Shown here one piece after another: positions 31,917-44,176 of a stretch of DNA of 64,000 nt (the stretch's first letter is position 1; each line of letters opens with the position of its first letter). The position numbers and the translations under genes were made by a program. Source of the DNA: Oscarella lobularis (Eukaryota; Porifera; Homoscleromorpha; Homosclerophorida; Oscarellidae); assembly GCF_947507565.1 (NCBI RefSeq), contig NC_089175.1:1973733-2037732 (forward strand), given 5' to 3'. Under the pieces are notes generated by a model. It was not told the origin of the DNA. It ran no database searches and saw nothing but the letters and a program-made list of their open reading frames with translations.

Positions 31917-34822
31917 ATGCACTCTGCACGTCATCTCTGCACGATCGTCTTTCTTCTTCTCTTCGTTCGTCAGGCGTCCGGCAGCTATCAAAAACCGGCG
32001 CCCAGCGCAGCCGAGCGAAAAGAATTCCGAAAGAATACGGCAACCAACAGCGAAACAATGCAAGTCTTCGGCGTCCTGATCTACACGTACAAAGATCAAA
32101 ACGGTCAACCGAAAAGCGTGCCGTACTGCGAAGGCGTTCTCTTAGGCGAGCGCTACGTTCTGACCTCGGCGGCGTGCACGCCGTCGCAGGCGCTGAGCGA
32201 CAATCTCTTTCCCCGAGGGGCAGACCCGAGTTCGTCGACGTTTTCCTTTCGGCATAGGAGCGCCGAAAATCCCTTTGAACCGACTAACATTCGCCTTACC
32301 GTGGACAAAGCCCATGCGATTATTCATCTTTCTCGTTCGGTAAAGCGACCGCCGGCTTATTATGCGTTTCCGTCGTGGGACGGAAACGTCCAATCGAGCG
32401 ATAACAAATGGAATATCCGTGCGGAGGAAGTCGCGGACAATCCCATCCGGCTTTCCTCCTGGTACGCTGCCGACGAGTCGAGCAGTCGCGCGAGTAATCT
32501 CCAGTCGGCGTTGAGCTCGTGTGAGTTCGTCAAACGGGTGAATCTCATTGCTTTAGAGTGCAGTTCCAAGACGGGCGAAACGCTGGTTTACAACGGTGCG
32601 GCGTTCTTTAAGCTTACGACAACGGCGAGTACGCGAAGCGTTGCCGTACTCGGAGTCGTCAATCTCAAGGCATCGGGAACCAGTTGCAGGGACGCTCCTT
32701 CTACTGTGACACCCGGACTCGGTTTGGGAGTTTCGGGTGGTAGTAAGGGCTATTTGTGTGGCAAGCGATTGGATCAGAAAGCCGTCAGAGATATTCTCTT
32801 CACTATGAGCGAGGTGTCTGGTAGTCATATTTCTTCGGATTCGGACGTCATACCGTCGCAAACGATTGGTAAGTTTTTAGAGTTAGGATTTCATTGCTCA
32901 TTATCATGACCTTCAATTCTCTTCTGCATGACAGTCGGAACGATGAATTTGAACGGTTTGGCTAGATACGCGCGTGACATGAAAGAAGTTTTAGCGAAAA
33001 GCGTAGTGGAGATTCTTACCAAACCGTCGATTATGGCCATGCAAGAGGTCCCAGCCATGAAGGGAACATCTGCCGCCGAAACGTTCTTTAAAAGCCAACA
33101 AATACTAAACCACCCAGACGTTTTGATGACTCACACAGACGTGATGAACAACCTGGTCTTTTTATACAAAAGGGCTGAAGTTGAGTTGAAAGGCAAGTGC
33201 CAACCTATTCAAAAATTTGGTCAGCTATGCCTTTTTAAAGTGAGCGCGTCTATATTACAGAAATGTCTATTGTTACTCACGTAAATAATGTACTTTTAGT
33301 TTAAGAGAGCAGCGGAGTGCTTTGCCATGATCAACGTTCATCTTACGTACGGAAAACCTACAAAACGAAACGCGGAAATCAAATCACTGAGAACATTTAT
33401 TGACGCTTATCAAGCACCGAGTGGTTGTTCCAAAGTCGTTCTTTGCTTAGGCGACTTTAACACAGGAGGCGGAAGCGGCGCACCAGACGAAATAACGGAC
33501 GCAAAATTTTTACTGAAAAATCTGTAAGAAGATCCGGCTTCCTTTGATATACAAAGTACCGTTTATATTTCAGGAACAACATGCGTTTTCACGATCCAGG
33601 TCCGACGACTCCCAAAGTGGGCGGCGAGTCTCATTACGATCGAATACTCGTTAGCGAAAACCTACGATTGATGCACTATTACTGGCCGAACGGTGACGTT
33701 GGTCAGTCCAGGGGAATACGCACCCAATCGGACCGAATCCGATATTACCTGAATAATTATATTCCATTCATGCCGGAGTCTCTCCGCAAGTTGTCTCCGG
33801 GTTTTCGTAACGTCGATCTTAGCGATCATTTGCCTGTCATTTACAAGCTCGACGGAAAAACGGCCATAGGTACGTGGAACGTCGAACATTTTGACGTCAC
33901 CGTTCCGGACTATTTGAACCTCGATCGAAAGGAAGACAAGCACAAGGATAAATTTGAAACTATCTTCAATTTGTTCAACGTGTTAGCCGTTCAAGAGCTA
34001 TCGTCCGCTTTCGATGGAAGCAAATTCAATGACGACATCACGAAACCCTATCTTGTCAGTGGCCCAAAGTTATTTGGCAAAACTTGGCTTATAAGTAGAG
34101 ATGTCAGAGAACTGGGCTTCGCCTACGATGAAGGGGTTCTAGATCTCGTTTCGTGCAGGAAGCTCGACATGTCAGGACATACATTCAAAACAGACAAAGG
34201 CGATAAACCTTATCGTGACGGCTTTGGCTGTACTTTTAGAAGGAAAGACGACAATACGGTGCGAAAAGAAAAGCAGCAATTTTAGACAAAACTATGTGAA
34301 ATCAAACTTTTAGAAATTCAGCCTCGTTTCAGTTCACGTTCTCAACGCTAAAAGCACGCTCACCGTTGCAAGAGAATACATAGCGGAAGCTGAAGTGAGG
34401 TATCCTCCCTACGGACCGGGGAGCACGGCTGCTTTTGTCGTAGGAGATTTTAACGTCGACGAACCTTATTTCGCTCAAATTCTACAATCGTCCAGGTTGA
34501 GAAAGCATAAATACACCGTGTATTTAGTCGATAAACGGTTATTATTGATTATAGGTGTCAGCATGAACGTGGTTCACATTCTAGCTGGCATTTTACAATG
34601 CCGAACTCGAAAAATTCCCGAGACTATATCTGGCGCGTGGGAAACAAAAATCCTGGACAAACCGGTTGCAGAGTCATCAATCCCGAACTGCACAAAGGAT
34701 CGTCAACATTTACTTTTCCGAGCACTCGCCAGCAAATGAAAGCGTTTTCGTCGTGGAAAGAAATTTCTGACCATTATCCCGTTTACGCGCAATTTTATGA
34801 CCCAACTCAGATAGACGACTAG
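31917..34822 (+). CDS. Secreted protein: inactive trypsin-like domain plus two EEP nuclease domains, copy 1
   Basis: Exons 31917-32868, 32935-33239, 33300-33523, 33574-34258, 34314-34495 and 34555-34822 give 871 residues. A signal peptide (CTIVFLLLFVRQASG) is followed by a chymotrypsin-fold domain with CEGVLLGERYVLTSAAC, in which the catalytic TAAHC histidine is lost and no GDSGG is found. Endonuclease/exonuclease/phosphatase domain 1 has VGTMNLNGLARYARD, IMAMQEVP, CFAMINVHLTYG, LCLGDFNTGG, SHYDRILVS and LSDHLPVIY. Domain 2 has IGTWNVEHFD, VLAVQELS, LVSVHVLNAK, FVVGDFNVDEPY and ISDHYPVYAQF. Metal and catalytic residues (N, E, GDFN, SDH) are present in both. Expected action: extracellular phosphodiester cleavage, DNase I-like or sphingomyelinase-like. 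The substrate is unknown. It is divergent from the large secreted gene. Confidence 0.85.
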
Positions 34823-35039
34823 AAAACAAGTGTGTCGTTCAGTTGCTTGCGCAAGCATTAGAGTATCTAGAGTGGCCAGTCTGTCTATCTCTGCGTGTTC
34901 GAAAAATAAAAAGAATCACATTCTAATACGAATTATATGTGACGGAGCAACGGTGACGGAGCAACGGTGACGTGTCAACAATAGGACCCGTATAGTTTCT
35001 TCGTTCAACGCTTTGAGGACGTCGCATCGTCGACGATTT

Positions 35040-35135
35040 GCGCCATCTGAGCAATAGAAGATGCTGCTCATCGACATCCTTACCGCAGAAGAGCCAAGGA
35101 ACGTTCCTCGCGGTGCCGGAGAAGGAAAGAAGAAG
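35040..35135 (+). pseudogene. CARD exon relic, copy 2
   Basis: Reading in one frame gives MLLIDIL, and shifting one base gives LPQKSQGTFLAVPE. Together they match LLIDILPQRG and the TFLAVL helix of the intact CARDs at 49486 and 54707, so a one-base insertion breaks the frame. It corresponds to 26010-26115 in the first unit. Confidence 0.7.
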
Positions 35136-35300
35136 ATCAAGACGCCTCTCGAGCTCTCGTCGAGGATCGTCGACGGGGTTCGGTCGTACGCTTGCGACAA
35201 TCAGTTTATCTATCAGCCCTATGCACTCTACTCACGGACTCACGCCTACTCGATACATAACGAGGTGGGAAGAGTCTACAGGCAGAAAATTTTGATGTTT

Positions 35301-38300
35301 TCAATTTCTTTCAATTCCTCCTGAAGAATTTTCGAAATCTGCTTCGCTTGGAACACCGTCTGCCGTATCATCGTCAGAAGATTCTAAAATATCGATCTCT
35401 CTTAGGAAGTTCAGTAGTAGCGATTTTCTTGTACGTACCACTTCAATTTTGTCAAGGCTTTCGAGAAGGTCTAAAGCCGACGCCTTCCTCGGATCATTTG
35501 GAGCAATGTCTCTGTATGGCCGAGACAATTCCCGGCACAATCTCTCAATGTATACACCTAGTTCCAATCCCGTCTTTCTCTTGATTCCATTTCCGTATTT
35601 CATCAGTAGACTACGTATAGCGGCTGAATTTTGCTCGGTCAGGCGTCCTTTCACGGTCTTTTCCAAGTTATCAATTCCTATTAATTAATTAATTAATTAA
35701 TTAATTAAACAAGGTCTTGCCTTTCACTATTCACTACCTTTGCCGACATCTTCGACGACGACTTTGTTGATTTCTTCTGCAGTCGTATTCCTTGTGAACT
35801 CTTCGATCTCTTCATTCGTCAAAGCGTCAGGTTTCTCGCTCAAGTCATCTAATCTCGCCTGCTCGTCCTCTTCCGTCTTCAGTGCTTCGAGTTTTTGACG
35901 AGCTTCGCCAGCATCTGCTTCAGCTCTCTCTTCTATTTTCGTCAGGTTTTGAAAACCGGAATCCAGGACCGTTTTCGTCTCTTCGTAGAACTTGACTGAT
36001 TGGGACCAACCGGCGTAGACCGTTTCGATGGCTTTAGGAATTTCCGAAACAAGGTTTTTCAAGTGATCGAAATGCTGACACCTTTTCTCGTCCGTGTCTA
36101 TAGAAATCAGCAACGTGATATATAATTACCTCTGTAAGTACAAAACTCATACCTAGAGCAGACGGCAAAGCGACATCTATGACTTGAATTTCGTCGTCTG
36201 AGTTCATGACGTCGTCCGGAATCGCAGGAGCAGAGTTCGCCAATTGGACTTGTTCATTAAAATATTTTAGATGATCTTCTACTTCCCGAGCCGTTAGCTG
36301 CTCTTCGTTGTTAACGTCGGCATTTCTTTTGGAAAAGCTCGTAGACGTCGCAATCGATTTCGCTCTAATGGAGCGACGCTTTTTTCCGGGCCTGTAGACG
36401 TACAGTTCAGGAAGATAATGACGTCGGCTATAGTCGGGAAGCGAACGACGAATTTGTTCGGTGACTTCGCGACGTTTTCTTCCAGATATTCCGGGAAATA
36501 CCGCATCGGCCAAGTCCAAAGCCATGTCTTTAACGCTTTTCAGTCGCAATTCGAACTTCAGTTCCACGTCGTGTTTACCGAGAAACGACACGACGATCGC
36601 TCCTTTGAAATGGCCCTCAGTCACGAGCCCAATTTTCACGTCGAATTCGATCTTCTTGATATTTATAATACCACCGAGTCCTAAATTGACTATAAATTTC
36701 GCCGCTTCGGCTCCAATTTTGACCGCGACTTTTGCCGCTTCCAAGACGTCAGTGGCCACGTCTAGAGTCCACCTGCTGCTATCGACGATCTTTTCTGCGA
36801 GCCATAAAGCTGCATAGGCAGTTTTTCGCAGACCCTTGCAGGCAAGATTTGCCGCTTCGCAAATCAAATCGGGAGCTTTCCTACAGCACTTGTTCCAACC
36901 CGGGCATCCTATGCACGCACCCCAAAATCTCTTGCAGCACGATTTCCAAGACGGGCACCCAATGCAAACTATAAATTCAGTAAGTTCAACGTATAACAGC
37001 GATTGTTATGCTTACTCTTGTGGCACGTCCGAATGCTGCACAAATTATTCACGTTGTTTTTTTTCCTCTTCAAGTCCGCAACCGCGGCGTCAAACTTTGG
37101 TTCCGCAGCTCGCACTTTCGCTTGGGCTTTGCTGATTTCTGCTGCGGCATCTTTTGCGGCTTCGTCAATGACAGCGAGAGCTTTTTTACGAATTTCTTCC
37201 ATCCACTCTGTCGAAAGGAGCCCGTACACTTGAAACGACGCTTCTTGAAGGGAACCGTAGGGAGCGTAGACTCGCAAGAGCGCATCGAACAGGATAAGCC
37301 GCCCGCGAATCCAAAACACGAATTGCGTGTTCGTAATTTGCAAAAATACCTCGCGCTCAATCATACCCTTCAACAAACTCACGTACCCTTGGGCGGTGAC
37401 GTTCACCTTCGGGAGTGGAAACGCCTGAATATCGGCGACCAATATAGGACCGCTGCTCTTGTCGCTACTCGACTTGTAGAGTTGAAGGAGACCGCCAGCC
37501 AAATTGAGAGGAGTCATGCGAATGTCGATCTTGATGCCGCGCGGAAGTCCGATATCTATATAAGCGGAGAGTTGAAAACCGAGTATATCGATTGTTCCGT
37601 TGAGAACGAAGCCTTGAGGAATGACGATGCCCGACGGAACGAGTTCTCGAGCATCGAGAGAAAACGACACCTCGAGGCCTTTGGGAAGTCCACTGTCTCT
37701 CAAGCACGTTGGCAAACTCAGGTCAATTTCAAATGCTTCTAGCACGGCGCCCAATGTAAGTTTATTAATCGAACCGTAGAAGTAGTTGCGTCTCGGCATT
37801 AGCGGGTCGATGCCGAGGTAAACTTTGGCGATGATTTCTTTACCGCTGTCTATTTTTCCCACGCGCAATTCGCCGCCCACTTCGATGCCAACAAGCGGCA
37901 CGCCCGGCTTGAGCGCGACCGAGAGAATCGCATTGCCGAAAGCGAGAAAATTAATACCAAAAGCTCGTTTCCATATGCCTTTCATATTCATCGACAGCTC
38001 TAGTCCCTGAAGACCAAATCGCACTGCGCCAGTGAATGATATAGGAGGATTTGTTAGCGCTAACACGGCTCGTATTCCAACGTACGTTTCGGCGCCCAAA
38101 GCAAACTCCAACGCCGCCTCGCTCAGAATTAGACCGTCCCCTAATCGTATGTTGTTCACACCGGCGCTGATAAGAATTTGTTTGAGCGACGTGATGGTTG
38201 TCGTGATTTGCAGACTGGCGTCACTACCGAGCGCTCCTTTGGCGAAGTCGCAGAACGCATCTCCTTGACAGTCGTCGGGAAACGTAAATACGGCAACAAG

Positions 38301-40275
38301 TGAGTCCGCGTTGAATAGGAATTCGGCTCAGCGTTTCGCCGCTGAGAGTAACTCCGTCCATCGTCTTCGACGATATCACTACGGCGACCTTGAGCGATCT
38401 GTCGAGCAAAGATAGCGCTTTGACATTTTTCTTAGTCAACTTCTCTATGACATCAGCGAATCCAATATTGCCCAACTCAATGCCGACAGCCATGGCAGCC
38501 TTTCCAGTTTGCTTGCTTACGACCAAGTTGACTGTAGCTCCAGCCCAACCGGCGATCTGAGGAGTGCCGGCCAGTTTGAATTGAAAACCCTTAGCACCGG
38601 TTCCGACCGGAATTTCAAATGACGGTCGGAGAATGGAGAAGTCAGCCATTGAGGCTGATTGCAGAACGGAGGAGAGTTCATCGGGTAAGAAGTCGGCGTC
38701 CATTTTCTGCAGAATCGCAGCGACATTGAGATCGTTACCTTCGCCCGATAGTATGAAGCCTTTGGCCGTGCGTTTGTCTCGGTTGGGTGCCGCAGGCGAA
38801 ATGGGAGCTAACGCCGCCGGCTGTATGGTCACGGGAAAATCGGCCGAGCCAAACTGCCAGAAACCGTCGGCTTTGAAGACGGTTTTTCTCGGTTTGGAAA
38901 GCGTTATGTTTATAAGAATGGACGGGTTCAAAATTGTCGCTATACCCGGAGTGATTTCTAATGAATCTCCGAATTTCAGTTCGATTGCGAGCGTTTTTAT
39001 CTTCTTCGCTATCGTCAGCTGAAAGCCGTACAACTGAACGTCGAGCAAGCCCGAAACGCCGGGCGGAAGATCGAGTTCTTCAACATCGAAGTCGGGTATT
39101 ATTGCAGTCAATAAATTTGAGAGCTTCAACGCAGCGCCTGGGTCGACGAAAGAGAACTGCAAGCCACCAGGACCGATGCTGACAGAGAAGACGACAGCTG
39201 GTTTATCCGGTATGATGGGTATGGCAGCGATTAGAGTGACCCCTTTGTTGATGGGACGCACTTGCGTCAGTATCCCATCGAGAACCTCAGGAAGAAAGTT
39301 GGGGGTCAGACTTCCTGTTGATATAATGAGACCTGTTTCCGGAACGGTGAGAGAGCCAATGAGAGGCACGTCAGTGACGTCCAACCCGGATATTTTCCTA
39401 ATTAGACCCGCGAGCGAGAACGACGGCAAATTGATTGCAATTGTGACGGCAGTTCTCGCGTCCTGAAGAGCCGTCTTCTTGTATCGCGTCACGAGGAGAT
39501 GACACCGAAAGCTGCCCCAACCGGTTATCGTCGGATTTCCAGACAGTCCGATAGCAAAGCCGTCTTCGCCGTACGTTCCAACGAATCGGGAGTTCTGAAG
39601 ACTGAAGCGATCGAGTCCGGCTTCCCGAAGGGGCCCCTCCATCTCTGCAGGAAGTAGGGCTTCGCTGAGAAGCCTTATCAGTTCGCCGACTGGGATATCA
39701 CCATTGTTTGGAATACCGCGAAAGTAAAATCGATCGCCCTGCTGGCTTATTTTGAAGTCGAAGTTGATGTCGCCGACTTGCCATACGCCAGCGAGAGCGA
39801 ACCCCTGTATAGAGAATTTGTCGCTGAGCGCCTGCACCTCGGGGCTGAGCTCCATCGCCACGACGACGGTGACGTCGCCCAGAAGAAGAAAATCGGGCAC
39901 GAGTGTGAACGTAGGAAACTCTCGCGTGCCGACGGACCACTCGTTTCGCTCGGTATCTAGCGAGAAATTCGCAATTTTAAAATGGAACGGATTATCGACG
40001 TTCGCCGAGCTGATTCCGAGCGATCAATGGACGCTGGGCAGCATGAGCTCGACTAGACCGAGCACGCGAAGATCGCTTTGCTCGGCGACGACGCCGAGCA
40101 TGACATTGCCTCTCATGTATATCTGAACGTTATCATCGTTCAACGTGTCGAAACCGCTGCCGTACGTATTTGCCATTTGGTCTAACACGCCTGGATCGCC
40201 GAGAAAGTTGCATTGTCCTTTGTGTAGCAGCAGGACGACGACGACGACGACGACGACGCCGATCAGCTGCAGCAT
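35301..40275 (-). pseudogene. Large secreted protein, disrupted second copy
   Basis: It aligns along its whole length with the intact gene at 26260-31226. The signal peptide is retained but has an expanded valine run from a GAC/GTC triplet repeat (40234-40258). Two lesions are visible. First, after LVELMLPSVH a TGA (near 40024) replaces the CGG of copy 1. Second, near 38299, copy 1 gcaacaaatgatagtccgcg is gcaacaagtgagtccgcg here, a 2-base deletion shifting the frame after IPIQRGL. Downstream exons, including the Cys/Trp repeats (CIGCPSWKSCC-like) and the C-terminal exons ending GIERN, remain open, so the decay is recent. Assembly error or translational recoding cannot be excluded. Confidence 0.8.
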
Positions 40276-40956
40276 CGTGACCTAGCTCGATCCGATGCTG
40301 GACGTCGACTGGTTTTGCTAGGGACATGTCTGCTGAATTTATTTGCGAGACGAAAGCCTCTTCGGTGTTGTTATTGAATCGTCCATTGCGTGGGCTGATT
40401 AAATTTACTATTACGATGTGAGTGAGTGAGTGAGTGAGTGAGTGCAGAAAGTCAACAGCGCAGACCGGCGCTGACTAGTGCTTTGACGTTTTGAAACTGA
40501 CACTAACCTATATATATACAGTTATTGCAAATTTCTGGAACTGGAACTCAAGTCATCGCTGTGGAGTGTTTTTGTCGAAGAGATCTGTGCTTTTGGAATA
40601 GCGCAGACGTTACCGTTATCAGTTATTTGCATAACAAACTGATATAATGTCACTCCCATTGGATTGCCAACGACTGAAAACGCCTCTTTGCTATATAACT
40701 TGACGTGACGTCCGACAGTTTTTTGTGCGATGCTGTTTGCGCATTGTGCGTGCCTCTGCGTGGGATTAGGAATTCACTAATGGAGCTAGGGTCTTCCAAA
40801 CAGAGGTCGTCTGTCGCGGCTTCTTGACTCCCAAGTCTTTATTTCTCTTGCGGCAAATGATCAATTACTCATTATAATGATGTTTTAATTCGCCCTTCAA
40901 GATGCTCAACGTTTTCACATCCTCTCCAGTGCACTCGGAGCTGCAATCCGAACAAG
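40276..40956. promoter_or_regulatory. Divergent promoter region, unit 2
   Basis: 681 bases, homologous in parts to 31227-31916. It contains a gtga microsatellite (40419-40442) not seen in unit 1 and a tatatatata stretch at 40510-40519. Confidence 0.5.
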
Positions 40957-43854
40957 ATGCACTCTGCACGTCGCCTTTGCACGATCGTTCTTCTTCTTCT
41001 TCTCTTCGTTCGTCAAGCGTCCGGCAGCTATCAAAAACCGGCGCCCGACGCCGCCGAACGAAAAGAATTCCGAACGAGAACGGCAACCAACAGGGAGACA
41101 ATGCAAGTCTTCGGCATCCTCGTCTACACGTACAAAGATCAAAACGGTCAACCGAAAAGCGTGCCGTACTGCGAAGGCGTTCTCTTAGGCGAGCGCTACG
41201 TTCTGACCTCGGCGGCGTGCTCGCCGGATAAGGCGCTGAGCGACAATCTCATTCCCGATGGGACAGACCAGACGTTCTCCTTTCGGCATAGGGGTGCCGA
41301 AAATTCCTTTGATAAGACAGCCGTTCGCGGTACCATGGACAGAGCCCATGCGATTATTTATCTATCGCGTTCGGTCAAGCAGGCTTATTACGCGTTTCCG
41401 TCGTGGGACGGAAACGATCAATCGACCGATAAGAACTCGTTGAAATGGAACATTCGTGCGGAGGAAGTCGAGGACAATCCCGTCCGGCTTTCGTCGTGGT
41501 ACGCTGCCGACGAGTCGAGCAGTCGCGCGAATAATCTCCAGTCGGCGTTGGACTCGTGTGAGTTTGTCAAACGGGTCGAACGCATCGCTTTAGAGTGCAG
41601 GTCCAAGACGGTCGAAACGCTGGTTTACAGCGGTGCGGCGTTTTTCAAGCTCACGGCGACGGGGAATACGCGAAGCATTGCCGTACTTGGAGTTGTCAAT
41701 CTTAAAGAATCGGCGAAAAGCCGTTGCAGGAACGCTCCTGCGAATGCGACACCCGGACTCGGTTTGGGAGTTTTGGGTAGTAAGGGCTATTTGTGTGGCA
41801 GACAATTGAATGCGAACGCCGTCAGAGACATTCTTCTCACTATGAATGAAGTCTCGTCTGGCGGTCGTATTTCTTCGCATTTGGACGTCATACCGTCGCA
41901 AAAGATTGGTACGTTTCAGAGTTATAAGATTTCATTGCTCATACCGGTAATGTTTTTTCGCCGCGACAGTCGGAACGATGAATATGAACGGTTTGGCTCG
42001 ATATGCACGTGACACGAAGGAACTTTTAGCGGAAAGCGTAAGAGAAATTCTAGCCGAACCGTCGATTATGGCCATGCAAGAGGTCCCAGCCATGAAGGGA
42101 ACATCTACCGTTGAAGAGTTCCTTAGAAGCGACATATTAAGCTGGGTTTCGATGGCTCACACAGACGTGGTCAATAATCTGGTCTTTTTCTACAAAACGA
42201 CTGAAGTTGACCCGACGGGCACATGCCAACCTGTTCAAAATTTTGGTAAGATATGCTTTTTTAAAGTGAGTGCGTCAATATACATCTACTGCTCTTACGT
42301 TAATTAATTAATTAATTAATTAATCTTGTACTCTTAGTTTAAGAGAGCGTCGAAGTGCTTTGCTATGATCAACGTTCATCTTACGTACGGAAAACCTACG
42401 AAACGAAACTCGGAAATCAAATCACTGCGAACATTTATTGACAATTATAAAGCACCGAGTGGTTGTTCCAAAGTCGTTCTTTGCTTAGGCGACTTTAACA
42501 CAGGAGGCGGAAATAACCCACCGAACGAAATAACGGATGCAGAATTCCTACTAAAAAATTTGTAAGAAGATTCTATTTTCTATTTATATACGAACTACCG
42601 CTTTTTAACTTCAGGAACAACATGCGTTTTCACGATCCAGGTCCGACGACTCCAAAAGTGGGCGGTGAGTCTCATTACGATCGAATACTCGTGAGCGAAA
42701 ACCTACGATTGATGCACCATTACTGGCCGTACGGTGACGTTGGTCAGTCCAGGGGAATACGTACCCAATCGGACCGAATCCGATTTTACCTGAATAATTA
42801 TATTCCGCTCATGCCGACTACTCTCCGCGAGTTTGCTCCAGATTTTCGTAACACCGACCTTAGTGATCATTTGCCTGTCATTTACAAGCTCGACGGCAAA
42901 ACGGCCATAGGTACGTGGAACGTTGAGCATTTTGACGTCACCGTGCCAAACGATCCGAACCCCGATCGAAAGGAGAGAGAGCACAGGGATAAATTTGAAA
43001 CCATTTTTAAGTTGTTCAACGTGTTAGCCGTTCAGGAGCTCTCGTCCAATTTCGCTTCAAGCAAACTCTATGACGACCCTACGAAACCCTATCGTGTCAG
43101 TGGCCAAAAATTATTTGGCAAAACTTGGCTTATAAGTAGAGATGTCAGTGAACTGGAATTCGCCTACGATGAAGGGATTCTAAATGTCGTTTCGTGCTCG
43201 AAGCTCGACATGTCACAACATACATTCAAAACGAACAAGGGCGATAAACCTTATCGTGACGGCTTTGGCTGTAGTTTTAGAAGGAAAGACGACAATAAGG
43301 TGCGGAAAGAAAAGAATCAAAACTAAATTGAGACCAACTTTTAGAAATTCAGCCTTGTTTCCGTTCACGTTCTCAACGCTAAAAGCACTCTCGCCGTTGC
43401 AAGGGAATACATAGCGGAAGCTCAAGTGACGTATGCTGCCTTCGGATTGGCAAGTACGCCTGCTTTTGTCTTAGGAGATTTTAATGTTGATGAGCCTTAT
43501 GTCACTGAAAGTCTGCAATCGACCAGGTTAGATCGAAACACTAGAGAAAGCACGCAAGTCGATAAATGGCTATCGTCTAAATCATATAGATGTGAACATG
43601 AAAGGGGATCAGATTCTGAGTGGCATTTTACAATGCCAAACTCGAAAAATTCTCGAGACTATATCTGGCGCGTGGGAAACAAAAATCCTGGGCAGACCGG
43701 TTGCAGGGTGATCAATCCCGAACTGCACAAAAGAGGGTCAACATATACGTTTCCAGACACTACCACGAGAATGAAAGCGTTTTCGTCTTGGAAAGAAGTT
43801 TCTGACCATTATCCTGTTTACGCGCGATTTTTTGACCCAACTAAACTCAGATAG
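40957..43854 (+). CDS. Secreted protein: inactive trypsin-like domain plus two EEP nuclease domains, copy 2
   Basis: Exons 40957-41908, 41970-42265, 42338-42561, 42615-43299, 43345-43526 and 43590-43854 give 867 residues with the same intron positions and phases as copy 1. The trypsin-like domain again has LTSAAC instead of TAAHC. EEP domain 1 keeps VGTMNMNGLARYARD, IMAMQEVP, LCLGDFNTGG and LSDHLPVIY. EEP domain 2 keeps IGTWNVEHFD, VLAVQELS, FVLGDFNVDEPY and VSDHYPVYARF. Substitutions relative to copy 1 cluster outside the catalytic motifs, which suggests continued constraint. Its divergent partner is a pseudogene, so this copy may act alone or with the partner of unit 1. Confidence 0.85.
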
Positions 43855-44176
43855 ACGACTATAGTGCGTACGTTGTTCAAGCATGAAAGTATCTATAGGC
43901 TGACGGTCTGTCTATAGCTTCGTGTGTGTGTGTGTGTGTTCGAGAAATAAAAAAATCAATGACTCTCAATACGAGTTATTTAGATCAAGAGCGGTACTAG
44001 ACTGTAGCTGACTTTTTTGGGGTTCCTTTTGCCGTGCATGCTGTCGCAAACGCCTGCCAGCGAGATGAAGTAGGCTACGCTGCAGCCCTGGCTACGCTGC
44101 TTGTGGAGCCGCTGTCCAGTTCCCATCAGTTCTGGCTGAAACACGTCATCGTCGACGCCGTCCCGGATAGACCTGC
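43855..44176. other. Intergenic with GT microsatellite
   Basis: Holds the nuclease 3' end (aataaaa polyadenylation-like signal near 43945) and a gtgtgtgtgtgtgtgt run at about 43922-43939. It also holds the upstream region of the GAS1-like gene. Part of 44140-44176 (gacgccgtcccggat) recurs at 46250, before the second GAS1-like gene. Confidence 0.55.

Larger units (their letters stand above)
25950..34960. repeat. First copy of a 9.04-kb tandem segmental duplication
   Basis: Corresponding points of the two units are 9040-9049 bases apart: stops of the large gene 26260 and 35301, starts 31226 and 40275, nuclease starts 31917 and 40957. Homology covers both genes, their introns, the shared divergent promoter and a CARD relic at the left end. 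The outer limits are approximate. Confidence 0.85.
34961..43990. repeat. Second copy of the 9.04-kb tandem segmental duplication
   Basis: Continues directly from the first unit. Coding parts are clearly still very similar (long exact runs through 37500-37660 and 38340-38860), while introns and promoters have small indels. It carries an inactivated large gene and an intact nuclease. Confidence 0.85.

Noticed and set aside
31957-32870. Active trypsin-like protease in the nuclease proteins
   Set aside because: The histidine of TAAHC is lost (TSAAC) in both copies and no GDSGG motif is found.
34496-34554. Apparent frameshift in the second EEP domain of nuclease copy 1
   Set aside because: The break is a 59-base GT-AG intron; the same intron is at 43527-43589 in copy 2, and both join to R-C-(Q/E)-H-E-R in frame.
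25950-43990. Transposon explanation for the 9-kb repeat
   Set aside because: No terminal repeats, target-site duplication, transposase or reverse transcriptase seen; it behaves as an ordinary tandem segmental duplication.
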